Program-made: the position numbers and the translations under genes
Shown here: positions 25,931-34,777 of the stretch, piece after piece
Numbering within the stretch: the stretch's first letter is position 1
Layout of the letters: the number at the start of each line of letters is the position of its first letter
Source: Planctomycetota bacterium
GTDB lineage: Bacteria > Planctomycetota > Phycisphaerae > Phycisphaerales > SM1A02
Reading direction: 5' to 3'
NCBI GenBank assembly: GCA_021414025.1
Contig: JAIOPG010000004.1
Coordinates: 248,001 to 312,000 of the forward strand
DNA: 64,000 bases
Notes under the pieces: model-generated
What the model was told of the DNA's origin: nothing
The model's input: the letters and a program-made list of their open reading frames with translations, nothing else
The model's database searches: none

Positions 25931-27873
25931 TTCTTGCCCCTCAGGTGCTTGGTGAGTTTGTCAAACTCCTCCTTGAGCCGCTTCTTCGTCTCGTCGTCCA
26001 CCTCGGCGCTTTGCCGCGCGATGGCCACGCGGCTGATCGCGGCCTGAGCCTCTTCCTTGCTCATGGCGTTGATCTCGGTGTCGCTCAGTGCCGGCGGGAT
26101 GGGCGCCGCGACATTGGCGCTGTCGGGCGTGCGCTCGGAGCGCTTCGGAAGATCCGTGGGCCTTGCCGTCGAGGAGCGCGCGCCGCGGCTGCCCCGTCGC
26201 GTGCCCGAATCCGGTGCGGTCGCACTCTTGGCTTCGCCTTCGGGGGCGGCCTCCGCGCCGCCGCTCTCCGTCGCCGCGGTTCCCGATGGAAGGGCGGCGG
26301 GCTCCTCCTTCATCGGATCGGTCGAGGGGGCGTCGGCGGACGCAGCGCCATGGGTCGGCGCGGCGAGTTCCGTGGAAGCCGCGGGTTTCTCTTCGGATTT
26401 GGCGCTCGCATCCTCCGCGTCGTGGGCGGGCTTGGCGCCGGCGGGCGCCGGTCCATAGCGGCGCTCCGACAAAGTCTTGCGGGCGAAATCCTGCGTCTCC
26501 TTGTAATTGGGTCGCAGGGTCGGCTTGGTCACAGTCGCCGCCAGCGTGAATTTCGCCATTCCCTTGCCGTCGGGCGGCTCCAGCCGCTTGGTCATCTTGT
26601 CGAAAATTTTGCAGTCGCGCATCTGCCGCTCGAAGAGCAGCACCACTTCCATGCCCGACTGGCCATCGTGGCTCTTCGCCTGTCCGTGGATGGAGACGTT
26701 GCGATCCTGCGAGATGGTCAGGTCGTCCCACTCCACGCCCTCGGGCGTCACGTTGGCGATGTCGCCCAGCAGCTTGCCCATGGGCCAGGCGCGGCGCTCG
26801 AGATCCGAGTAGAGATCCAGCTGCTTTTGATAGGCCCGCAGCGAGCGCTCCTTGACATCCAGGTCGCCGACTTTCCAGTGCAGGAGCAGCAGCCGACCTC
26901 CCGCGAAGAGCGGCGGGGCCAGCACCAGCACCAGAAGGCAGAGCAGCACGGCCCGCACGAGCGACTGGGGCTCGGCGAGGCGGTTGAGCCATTCGCCCAG
27001 GCGCTTGGGCCGCTCGCCCATCGGCTGGGCGCGCAGCGACACCAGCGGCTTCTTCGGGCTGAACCAGATCAGGGCCGCCAGCGCCTTCAGGCCATGCTCG
27101 CGCCAGGCCGCGGCGTCGTTGAGTCCGTTCACGCGCTCCTCCAGCGCGGTGCGGTCGCCGAGGGTGCAGCCGAATCCGCCCTCGCCCGCCGCGGCGATCG
27201 CCTCGTCGAGCTGGGCGACCAGCGTCTCCGCCTGCGCCGCGTTCATGCCGCCGCGCAGCGCGCTCTCCACGACCGCCACGGTCGCGGCCTCGGGCCACTG
27301 CTCCGGGTCGATGCGCGTGCTGCGCACCGTCAGTCCCTGCGGCGTCCGCAATGCGAAGGAGAAAGCCGTGCGGTCCGGCGTGACGGTCACCAGCGGGCCG
27401 TCCGCGTATCCATCCATCGTCGCGGCCAGGATGGCCGAGTCGCCGGCGAAGAGCGGCTCTCCGTCCGGGGGCAGATCCCGCGCCAGCGAGGGGCCGGGAT
27501 CGCTCGAGGGCCAGTCCACCACCACGCCGGTGCGTCCGCCATCGTCGGAGCGGAACGCCAGCACCAGGCTCGCCGTGCGCCAGGCGGGCACCGATCCCAG
27601 CTGCTGCGTCTCCGCCTGCAGCTGCAGGGCCGCCTGCAATTTGTCCTCGTCGGTGTCCGGCAGCTCGCAGGTGCGGCAGACCATCCGCGCCGGCTGCAGC
27701 ACCGCGATCGTGGCGGCGGGGGATTTGAAGTTATTCGCCGCCTGGCTCGCGTCCCAGTCGCCCTCCATCACCACGCCGGCGGCGCTGCGGCGGAAGCGGA
27801 TCGCCCGCTCGTCGCTCGCCGAAAGCGCGACCACGCAGTCCGGATCGATCTGGGCTCGGGTTCGACGCTTCAT
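25927..27873 (-). CDS. GspL/PilM-PilN-like inner-membrane platform protein
   Basis: Starting from ATG 27873 the protein has 648 residues. The first 320 or so are a cytoplasmic alpha-beta region that may be a degenerate actin-like GspL/PilM domain. A membrane helix follows at about 330-350 (LLCLLVLVLAPPLFAGG). Next is a PilN-like region with a coiled stretch (RSLRAYQKQLDLYSDLERRA) and a small beta domain. The last 170 residues are low-complexity Ala, Pro, Glu and Ser. An upstream frame extension to 29070 is open but overlaps gspK and is a shadow. The start overlaps the gspK stop as ATGA. Confidence 0.65.
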   Translation of the reverse strand: MKRRTRAQIDPDCVVALSASDERAIRFRRSAAGVVMEGDWDASQAANNFKSPAATIAVLQPARMVCRTCELPDTDEDKLQAALQLQAETQQLGSVPAWRTASLVLAFRSDDGGRTGVVVDWPSSDPGPSLARDLPPDGEPLFAGDSAILAATMDGYADGPLVTVTPDRTAFSFALRTPQGLTVRSTRIDPEQWPEAATVAVVESALRGGMNAAQAETLVAQLDEAIAAAGEGGFGCTLGDRTALEERVNGLNDAAAWREHGLKALAALIWFSPKKPLVSLRAQPMGERPKRLGEWLNRLAEPQSLVRAVLLCLLVLVLAPPLFAGGRLLLLHWKVGDLDVKERSLRAYQKQLDLYSDLERRAWPMGKLLGDIANVTPEGVEWDDLTISQDRNVSIHGQAKSHDGQSGMEVVLLFERQMRDCKIFDKMTKRLEPPDGKGMAKFTLAATVTKPTLRPNYKETQDFARKTLSERRYGPAPAGAKPAHDAEDASAKSEEKPAASTELAAPTHGAASADAPSTDPMKEEPAALPSGTAATESGGAEAAPEGEAKSATAPDSGTRRGSRGARSSTARPTDLPKRSERTPDSANVAAPIPPALSDTEINAMSKEEAQAAISRVAIARQSAEVDDETKKRLKEEFDKLTKHLRGKK

Positions 27874-29282
27874 GGCTCGCGATACTCCAGGATCTTCACG
27901 GGGGATTCGGAACGATCGACTTGCACCACGATCTCGGCCTCGGCGCCCGAGCCTTCGGCCCGGCCTCGGCTGGAGATCAGGTAGACGGTGCTGGTCACAT
28001 CGGCGACTTGTCCCAAAATCATGAGTTGCTCCTGCGTGGCACCGGACAAATCTACGATATCGGCAAGACTCACGAGCCCCTCCGCCTTGGAAATCCGCCG
28101 GCTCAGGATGGAGTCGGCAAAGCGGGTGTCCAGCTGCAGGATGTCGCGCAGCAGGCCGCGGCTGGCGGTGTTGAGGTTGACCTTGCCGGCGTTGGCCTGC
28201 GAGGTCCGCGAGTCCTCGAGGGAGCATTCGTTGAGCACCAGGCGCAGCTGCTTGTTGTCCAGATTCTTGATGGTGCTCGCGGTGGTCGCGGCGGCGCCGC
28301 TGCCGGCGGCGCGGCCGGCGCTGGAGCGCCCGGTCCGGTTGGCCGCGGTCCCGCCGGTGGCGCCCGCGTTGCGGGAGGCCGAAAGCTGCGAGAGCGGCGT
28401 GGCCAGGATGTTCGCCATCCGGGCGTTGTTGGTCTTCGCATAGGCCAGGATCGCCGCGGCCTGCGTCGCGTCGATGTTGGTGCGGGCCGACAGCTCTGCG
28501 GCCGTCGCCTTGCGCAGGTCCAGGCGGGGCTGCCCGCTCGCGGAGGTCGTCACCGGTCGCGTGGCCGCGGTGAGGTATTGCGACCATCCGGCGTCCAGCT
28601 TCCCATCCCCATTGTCGTCCGGCGCGCTGCGCTTGTTGTCGTCCTCGTTGGGGTCGAGCCGTCCGTTCAGATTCCAGTCTTCGCCGCGGACGTATTGCGG
28701 CCAGGCGCCGGCGACCAGCTCCAGCTCCGCGATGGAATGGAAATTTCCGTTGCGCGGCTCGTAGCCCAGCCCGCGGTTGCGGTAGTACTCCGCCTCGGCG
28801 CCGAGCTGCTGGGGATCGTTGTCGGCGTCGCGCCAGTCGTAGATGGAATCCACCACGTCCTGGGTGATGCTGGGCAGGGCGAGCAGCTGCGTGCGCGTCG
28901 CCACGTTGATGTTCAGCTTTGAGTTTTCGTCCAGCGGACCGGCCCACTCCTGTCCGTCGATGAAGTGGCGGATGTCCCAGGTCCCGGTCTCCACCGAGCC
29001 GAAGGCGTTGCTCTCCAGGTCGCGGGTAAGAGCCAGTGCGTCGTCGGGATCGGGATTCTTGTTGTGCCACTCCATGATCGCGATCATGGTCTCGACGCCG
29101 GCGCGGGCGGCCCAGCGGGCCTGCACCCGCGAGATCGACTCCCGTCCGATCGTGGCCTCGCGGAAGGCGATGACCTGCGTGGCGGCGACCACGATGGCGG
29201 CGATGGCAATCGCCCAGATCACCGTGATGGTCACCACGCCTCGGCGCCCGCCGGCGAACGGAATGATCCGGGCCGCGCTCAT
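27870..29282 (-). CDS. gspK: Type II secretion minor pseudopilin GspK
   Basis: This 470-residue protein has an N-terminal pseudopilin helix (VVTITVIWAIAIAAIVVAATQ). An ordered domain follows with two helix-hairpin-helix-like segments, LNINVATRTQLLALPSITQD and LDLRKATAAELSARTNIDAT, characteristic of GspK. GspK is the tip pseudopilin that caps the pseudopilus with GspI and GspJ. A Gly/Ala/Asn-rich insert and an acidic Asp-rich patch around residue 215 (LDPNEDDNKRSAPDDNGDG) look like a flexible or metal-binding loop. It overlaps gspJ and the gspL-like gene by 4 bp each. Confidence 0.82.
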   Translation of the reverse strand: MSAARIIPFAGGRRGVVTITVIWAIAIAAIVVAATQVIAFREATIGRESISRVQARWAARAGVETMIAIMEWHNKNPDPDDALALTRDLESNAFGSVETGTWDIRHFIDGQEWAGPLDENSKLNINVATRTQLLALPSITQDVVDSIYDWRDADNDPQQLGAEAEYYRNRGLGYEPRNGNFHSIAELELVAGAWPQYVRGEDWNLNGRLDPNEDDNKRSAPDDNGDGKLDAGWSQYLTAATRPVTTSASGQPRLDLRKATAAELSARTNIDATQAAAILAYAKTNNARMANILATPLSQLSASRNAGATGGTAANRTGRSSAGRAAGSGAAATTASTIKNLDNKQLRLVLNECSLEDSRTSQANAGKVNLNTASRGLLRDILQLDTRFADSILSRRISKAEGLVSLADIVDLSGATQEQLMILGQVADVTSTVYLISSRGRAEGSGAEAEIVVQVDRSESPVKILEYREP

Positions 29283-30247
29283 GAGGGACCTCCGGGGCGG
29301 TTGCCGCCGCCGCTTGGGGGAGGGCCGCCGCGACCGCCGGTGGAGGGACCGCCGGGAGGCATTTTGCCGCGATTTCCGCCGGTTCCCTGGCCGCCGCCGC
29401 CGGTGGGAATGCGTCCGCCTCCCGATGGATTCATGCCGCTGTTGATCATTCCGGCGCCGGATCCGCCGCTGGAAGTTCCGCCCGTGCTCGCGCCTCCGCC
29501 GACGGCGTCAGTGCCGCCGGCGCCTCCGCCCTGCGCCGCGGCCTCGGCGGCGGCATTGGCCGCGAGTGTCGCCTCGTCCAACTTGGGCGCCGCGACGCGA
29601 TCGATGGGTATCTCGGTCCGCATGACGGTGATGGCGCGCGGATCCTCGTAGGCGTCCTCGCCGGGTCGCACGCCGCTGGCCGTGACGGTGGCCCGGATGG
29701 AGATCGGCAGGCCGTCGATGTCGCTGTCCCACTCCTGAACCCAGCTCGATCCGTCGTAGGCCTCGAAGCGCACGGCGATCACGCCATCGCCGACGGGCTC
29801 GGCGATGCCGCCCGCGTCCTCGTACTCGTCGGGCACCGCGTCGCGCCGGCGCCACAGTGCGGATCCGTCGCGGTCATCCTCGATGCGGTATTGCGTCTCG
29901 TACTCCTCGCCCTCGCCCGAGTAGTCGATGGAGCGGATGGGCCGAAGCCGCGTGGCGAACATGAGCAGCTGGTCGCGGTCCAGTTCGCCCATCGGCGTCC
30001 GGGTGACTTCGGGGGCCAGCCGCAGGCGTGTGTCGAAGAGATCGTCGCTGCGGAGCACGCTCTGCACGTCGCGGCGGATGTTCTCCAGCGCGTCGGTGGC
30101 GCGGCGCGAGGCGGTCATGCGGATGCGCGAGGCGTCGCGGGCCCGGCCCAGCTGGCTCAGCGAGCTCGCCACGGCGCCGGAAATGATCGCGGCGATGATG
30201 ATCGCGACGACCAGCTCGATGATGGTGAATCCGCGCCTAGCCGCCAT
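29279..30247 (-). CDS. gspJ: Type II secretion minor pseudopilin GspJ
   Basis: The 322-residue protein has the prepilin cleavage and methylation site RRGFTIIELVVAIIIAA at the N-terminus, with cleavage expected after the first Gly. The globular domain is GspJ-sized (to about residue 220), with YRIEDDRDGSALWRRRDAVP and AVRFEAYDGSSWVQEW. The last 100 residues are a Gly/Ser-rich, low-complexity tail that ordinary GspJ proteins lack. It overlaps the gspI stop by 11 bp and the gspK start by 4 bp. Confidence 0.8.
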   Translation of the reverse strand: MAARRGFTIIELVVAIIIAAIISGAVASSLSQLGRARDASRIRMTASRRATDALENIRRDVQSVLRSDDLFDTRLRLAPEVTRTPMGELDRDQLLMFATRLRPIRSIDYSGEGEEYETQYRIEDDRDGSALWRRRDAVPDEYEDAGGIAEPVGDGVIAVRFEAYDGSSWVQEWDSDIDGLPISIRATVTASGVRPGEDAYEDPRAITVMRTEIPIDRVAAPKLDEATLAANAAAEAAAQGGGAGGTDAVGGGASTGGTSSGGSGAGMINSGMNPSGGGRIPTGGGGQGTGGNRGKMPPGGPSTGGRGGPPPSGGGNRPGGPS

Positions 30248-30707
30248 TGGCCGCCTCGTGTTTCTTCTCGAACCGTTCCTTGCGGTCGATCGGCTGCTCC
30301 GGCTTGCGGGTCGGCGGTGTCTGCACGTCGCGCGGCGCGACCTTGGTGGCGCAGCGGTGCTTGACGCCGTGGGTGTCGGTCACGGTCGCCATCACGTCCC
30401 ACGCGTCCCCCTCGCCCGTGGAGGTGATGTCGATGGAGAAGCTCCATTCGTTCCAGGGGGCTTCGCAGCGGCCCTCGATGGGACGGCGGCGGGCGAACTG
30501 GACCGGCCCCTCGGCGAGCACCTGCCCAAGCAATTCATCCAGCAGCGCCGAAGCCTGGGCCTCATGCTCGCCGCGCTGCAGCATGACCAGGCTGCGTTGC
30601 GAAAGCGTGATCACCGCCGCCAGCCCCAGGGCCAGCAGCACGCCGCCGAGAATGGCGTCCAGCAGGGCGAAACCGCGGCGGACGGGATGGGAAGCGCGGC
30701 TCACCAT
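30237..30707 (-). CDS. gspI: GspI-like minor pseudopilin
   Basis: The 156-residue product (ATG 30707) begins VSRASHPVRRGFALLDAILGG. Here a pseudopilin-type hydrophobic helix has Asp at mature position 5, where most prepilins carry Glu. The small globular part fits GspI by size and gene position between the H- and J-like genes. GspI nucleates the pseudopilus tip. It overlaps gspH by 7 bp. Confidence 0.65.
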   Translation of the reverse strand: MVSRASHPVRRGFALLDAILGGVLLALGLAAVITLSQRSLVMLQRGEHEAQASALLDELLGQVLAEGPVQFARRRPIEGRCEAPWNEWSFSIDITSTGEGDAWDVMATVTDTHGVKHRCATKVAPRDVQTPPTRKPEQPIDRKERFEKKHEAANGG

Positions 30708-31258
30708 GGCTCGCGGCTCATTCCCCGCGCGTCGAGATCGCGCATGGTGCGCTGGTCCTCCACGATGCGTCCATTGTCCACTCGGATCGGCATCGCGGCG
30801 CCGGGCTCCAGCACCAGCGAGGTGTCGAGGCCGTCGGCGATGACGCGCATCTCGATGCGCGGACGGTTGCCCGAAGGGGAACCGACGATGCGCCATTCGG
30901 ATCCGCCGATGCGCATGCCATCGGCCAGCACGTCGGCCAGCTCGACGCTCTCCGGCATGCGGACCGGCTGCACGTAGCGGTCGGGCACCCACTCGGCGGG
31001 ATCCGCCGGCCGGGCCGGGTTGGGCTCGAGCGTCCAGAGCTCGATCGCGTTGGAGTCGGGGTTCATGTAGATCGCGCATTGCTGCGAGCCGGCGTTGTCG
31101 CGCCACGCGAAGAGGCTGAGCAATTCCGAAAGGCGCTCGATGGCCACGTCGGCCTGTCCCTTGGAGAGGCCCCGGAGCCTGGGGATCACCGCCGCGGAGA
31201 CCACCGCCAGGATCGCGATCACCACAATGAGCTCGATCAACGTGAAGGCGCGGCGCAT
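30701..31258 (-). CDS. gspH: GspH-like minor pseudopilin
   Basis: The product of about 185 residues starts MRRAFTLIELIVVIAILAVV, a standard prepilin leader and helix with the conserved Glu5. ATG 31258 is chosen because AAGG sits 8 nt upstream; a GTG two codons earlier (31264) is also open. The rest is beta-rich, as in GspH. It lies 13 bp after gspG, the usual order. Confidence 0.72.
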   Translation of the reverse strand: MRRAFTLIELIVVIAILAVVSAAVIPRLRGLSKGQADVAIERLSELLSLFAWRDNAGSQQCAIYMNPDSNAIELWTLEPNPARPADPAEWVPDRYVQPVRMPESVELADVLADGMRIGGSEWRIVGSPSGNRPRIEMRVIADGLDTSLVLEPGAAMPIRVDNGRIVEDQRTMRDLDARGMSREPW

Positions 31259-31271
31259 GGGCACCGCCTTT

Positions 31272-31703
31272 TTACGGCGCTCCGTTGATGATGTCTTTGG
31301 CCTGTCCCTCGCCGCCGGGCTGCCCGTCGGAGCCGTAGCACACGACGTCGAAATCTTTGTTGTAGGTCGGCGGGAAGACCAGGACGTACTGGTGCTTCCA
31401 GGGATCGATCAGCTGGTTGGCGTTGCTCAGCAGGGCGTCGTCGCCCTCGCAGAGCTTGGTGAGCTCGAAGTCGTCGGTGACGTGGCTCATGCCGTTCTGA
31501 ACCATGTACAGGCGCACGTTCTGGGCCAGCGTGTTCACGTCGGCCTTTGCCTTGTTGACCTTGGCGTTGCCCAGCAAGCTCATCACGTTGGGGACGATCA
31601 GCATGGAGAGGAGCGCCACGATGGTGACGGCGATGATCACTTCAAGCAGGGTGAAACCGCGGCGTGCTTGACGGAGAGGGCGATGGAGGGCTTGGGGTTT
31701 CAT
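31272..31703 (-). CDS. gspG: Major pseudopilin GspG
   Basis: The 143-residue protein has a 20-residue leader ending RRGFTLLEVIIAVTIVALLS, with cleavage after Gly and Glu at mature position 5. The GspG domain includes NKAKADVNTLAQNVRLYMVQ and the C-terminal pattern DPWKHQYVLVFPPT and YGSDGQPGGEG, a known GspG signature for calcium binding. It builds the pseudopilus shaft. ATG 31703 follows a GAGA site; the longer in-frame extension to 31841 is not family-like. Confidence 0.88.
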   Translation of the reverse strand: MKPQALHRPLRQARRGFTLLEVIIAVTIVALLSMLIVPNVMSLLGNAKVNKAKADVNTLAQNVRLYMVQNGMSHVTDDFELTKLCEGDDALLSNANQLIDPWKHQYVLVFPPTYNKDFDVVCYGSDGQPGGEGQAKDIINGAP

Positions 31704-31845
31704 GAGGGTCTCTTCGGTGTGTTCCAGATAAGGAAGGGGCTCTTCCCAACGTTGGCCGGGCGAATTTACTGCCCATTGGAGTGAAAGTTCTTCCCGCTTC
31801 GACGGGAACAGTGGTCCCATAGCGTAGCCGCGGAGCGGCAAGAAT

Positions 31846-33135
31846 TCAGCCTCCGAGGGCGGATTGCAACTGCAGCAGGGGCATCAAGATGCCCGCCAGC
31901 ACGAAGCCGGCGATGATCGCCATGAAGACCAGCAGGATCGGAGGCAGGGCCTTGGTGAAGATCTTGATGCTGGTGTTCACCTGCCGGTCGAAGGCCGTGG
32001 CGGCGTGCAGCAGCATGCCTTCCAGCCGGCCCGACCGCTCGCCGATGTTGACGATCTGCACCAGCAGCGGGGGGAAGAATCCGCATCGCTCCAGCGGTTC
32101 CGCCAGCGACTGTCCGGTGGTGACCTTCTCCTCCACTTCGTCGATCGCCCTCATCAGGACGGCGTTGCCCAGCGTGTCCTTGGTGATCCGCAGCGACTGC
32201 AGGATGGGCAGGCCGGCGCTCACCAGCGTTCCCAGCGTCCGGGTGAAGCGGGCCACGGCGACATCCCTCAGCAGCTTGCCCAGCAGCGGCGTCCGCAGCA
32301 GTGCGTAGTCCTTCAGGCGCCGATGCTCATCGTCCTGAAGCCAGCGGCGGGCGCCGATGATGGCCCCAAAGACCAGCAGGATCACCAGCCACCACCAATG
32401 CTGCATGAACGAAGCGAAACCCAGCAGAATCCGCGTCGGCAGCGGCAGCACCATGCCGGGCTGCCCGACGATCGGGATCATCAGCTGCGGCAGGATCACG
32501 GTGACCAGCAGCGTGACGCTGGCCAGGATCAGCGCCGCCACGATCATCGGGTAGACGGTGGCGCCGATCAATTCGCGGCGCAATTCCACCGAGCGGTCGA
32601 GCAGGTCGGCCAGCTGGTGCAGCACCTCCGGCATGCGGCCGCTCGCGTCGGCGGCCCGCGCCATGCCGACGGTCATGTCGTCGAAGGGAATGCCGTAGGA
32701 CTTCATGGCCTCGTAGAGCGGCTGGCCCGCCTCGACTTTTTCAATCAGCGTGTCCAGGATGACCGGCTGCGATTTGCCAGGAGCCTGCTTGCGCACGATC
32801 TTCAGCGCCTGCATCAGCGGTAGTCCCGCCTCGATCGCAGTGGCCAGCTCGCGGATCAGATTGGAGAGCTCGGAGCGGGTGAGGGTCGGCCGGCGCGGAC
32901 CCAGCGTCATCCAGCGGGGCAGAGCGCTTTCGCCGGGCCTTGGCGTGGTTGAGGTTGATGTTCGCTGCGTTGAAATTCGCGAGGTGGAGACGACGATTTC
33001 ATTCGATTCGACTTTGAGCGGGGTCAGGCCGCGGCTGCGCACCAGCCGGAGCGCGGCGGCGCGGTCCGTAGCCACCACCACGCCGCTGGATTCCAGTCCG
33101 CTTCGGTCAAGCCCGTCGTAGCGCCAGGAGGCCAT
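31846..33135 (-). CDS. gspF: Type II secretion inner-membrane protein GspF
   Basis: The 429 residues have two copies of the GspF/PilC helical domain, each followed by membrane helices; the segment VILPQLMIPIVGQPGMVLPL is in the first. An N-terminal segment, ATDRAAALRLVRSRGLTPLK, is typical of the family. The repeated pattern (LPLMQALKIVRKQ and LPILQSLRITKDT) supports the call. GspF is the platform protein that contacts the GspE ATPase. It starts 3 bp after the gspE stop. Confidence 0.9.
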   Translation of the reverse strand: MASWRYDGLDRSGLESSGVVVATDRAAALRLVRSRGLTPLKVESNEIVVSTSRISTQRTSTSTTPRPGESALPRWMTLGPRRPTLTRSELSNLIRELATAIEAGLPLMQALKIVRKQAPGKSQPVILDTLIEKVEAGQPLYEAMKSYGIPFDDMTVGMARAADASGRMPEVLHQLADLLDRSVELRRELIGATVYPMIVAALILASVTLLVTVILPQLMIPIVGQPGMVLPLPTRILLGFASFMQHWWWLVILLVFGAIIGARRWLQDDEHRRLKDYALLRTPLLGKLLRDVAVARFTRTLGTLVSAGLPILQSLRITKDTLGNAVLMRAIDEVEEKVTTGQSLAEPLERCGFFPPLLVQIVNIGERSGRLEGMLLHAATAFDRQVNTSIKIFTKALPPILLVFMAIIAGFVLAGILMPLLQLQSALGG

Positions 33136-33138
33136 CGA

Positions 33139-34764
33139 TTAGGCCTCGTCCACGTCCTGGGTGGCGCGCATGACTTCCGCGATGGTGGTCTCGCCGCCGA
33201 TCGCCTTCGCCATGCCGTCCTCGCGCATCGAAACGAATCCCGAGTCGACCAGTTGCCGAAGCTCCATGACGGATTGGTTCTCCGCGATCGCCGCCCGCAA
33301 GGAAGGATTCATCCGGACCAGCTCGAAGAAGCCGAGCCGGCCGCGGAATCCGCTGCCCGAGCAGGCCTCGCATCCGGCGCCGATCGTGACCATGCCGGCG
33401 AATTGCTCGAACTCCGCGGGCGAGATGCGCACGCGGTCGTCCTCGGACATCGCCACCTTCTGGGCGCAGGCCCGGCAGACCCGGCGGCCCAGCCGCTGCG
33501 CCAGCACGCCTTCGAGCACGCTGGCAATCAGGTAGGGCTCGGCGCCCATGTCGACGATGCGGCCCACGCTGGAGAGGGCGTCGTTGGTGTGCAGCGTGCT
33601 CAGGATCAAGTGTCCGGTCAGCGCGCTGCGGATGGCGATGTCGACGGTCTCGGCGTCGCGGATTTCACCCACCAGGATCACGTCGGGATCCTGGCGCAAA
33701 ATGCTGCGCAGACCGCTGGCAAAGGTCAGGCCGCGTTTCGGGTTCACCGGAATCTGGTTGATGCCGGCGAGCTCGTATTCCACCGGGTCCTCGATGGTCA
33801 GGATTTTCTTGCGCGGGTCGTAAAGCTTGCTCAGCGCCGCGTAGAGCGTGGTGGTTTTTCCGCTGCCGGTTGGTCCCGTCACCAGCACGAGTCCGTGCGG
33901 CTTGGAGATCAGCTTGTCCATCATCTCCACCTGGTGCTGGTGCATGCCCAGGCTCTTCAGGTCCAGGGGCAGCGACGACTTGTCCAGGATGCGCATGACC
34001 ACGCTCTCGCCGTAGATCGTGGGCACGGTGGAGACGCGGATGTCCACCTTGCGGCCTTCGAAGCGCAGCGTGATGTGGCCATCCTGCGGAACGTAGCGCT
34101 CCGCGATGTTCATCATGGACATGATCTTGATGCGTCCGATGATCGCGGGCTGCAGATGCTTGGGCGGACTCTGCTGCTCCACCAGCACGCCGTCGATGCG
34201 GTACTTGACCTTCAATTCGCCCTCGAAGGGCTCGATGTGAATGTCGCTGGTGCGCTTCTGGATGGCCTCGAGAATCAGCAGGTTGACCAGGTTGACCAGC
34301 GTGGGCTGCTCGGCCATGCGATGCACGTCGTCGGCCTGGATCGCGTCGAGATTCTGCTCGACTTCGCCGCTGCTTTCGCTGTTGCCTGCCAGGCTCTCCG
34401 CCATCCGCGCCGCGGTGACGCCGTAGGACTGCCGCATAAGCTCGCCGAAAGCCTCGGGCGCCACGCCGACCCGCTCGATCGGCATGTTGGCGATGGTGGC
34501 CGCCTCGTCCACCGCGTGCAGATCAAAGGGATCCGCCATCGCGGCGCGGAGCTTGCCTCCGGCGATCGACAACGGAACCACCCGCAGCCGCACGGCGATT
34601 TCGGAGGGAATCAGGCGGACCGCGTCGGCGTCGGAGGCGACGGGCTTCGCGAGCCAGGTGAATCCCGCGGCGGCGCAGCGCTCCTGGGGCGAGTTCGCGG
34701 CCGCGGCTCGCAGCATCGCGGCGACTCGTCCATTGGCATCACGACTGGGGACAACTTCGGGCAC
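33139..34764 (-). CDS. gspE: Type II secretion ATPase GspE
   Basis: The 541-residue ATPase powers pseudopilus assembly. An N-terminal MshEN/N1E-like domain covers about residues 50-130. The ATPase core includes Walker A (GPTGSGKTTT) near residue 297, an Asp box (ILTIEDPVEYEL), the Walker B region DPDVILVGEIRDAET and the His box GHLILSTLHTNDA. A four-cysteine zinc motif, CRAC and CEAC, lies near 410-450, as in GspE proteins. The start codon is GTG 34764. It begins the E-F-G-H-I-J-K order. Confidence 0.93.
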   Translation of the reverse strand: MPEVVPSRDANGRVAAMLRAAAANSPQERCAAAGFTWLAKPVASDADAVRLIPSEIAVRLRVVPLSIAGGKLRAAMADPFDLHAVDEAATIANMPIERVGVAPEAFGELMRQSYGVTAARMAESLAGNSESSGEVEQNLDAIQADDVHRMAEQPTLVNLVNLLILEAIQKRTSDIHIEPFEGELKVKYRIDGVLVEQQSPPKHLQPAIIGRIKIMSMMNIAERYVPQDGHITLRFEGRKVDIRVSTVPTIYGESVVMRILDKSSLPLDLKSLGMHQHQVEMMDKLISKPHGLVLVTGPTGSGKTTTLYAALSKLYDPRKKILTIEDPVEYELAGINQIPVNPKRGLTFASGLRSILRQDPDVILVGEIRDAETVDIAIRSALTGHLILSTLHTNDALSSVGRIVDMGAEPYLIASVLEGVLAQRLGRRVCRACAQKVAMSEDDRVRISPAEFEQFAGMVTIGAGCEACSGSGFRGRLGFFELVRMNPSLRAAIAENQSVMELRQLVDSGFVSMREDGMAKAIGGETTIAEVMRATQDVDEA

Positions 34765-34777
34765 GGGTCGCGAGGGA

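Noticed and set aside
27874-29070. Upstream extension of the GspL-like frame
   Set aside because: It covers gspK in another frame and is Arg/Gly/Ala-rich shadow sequence.
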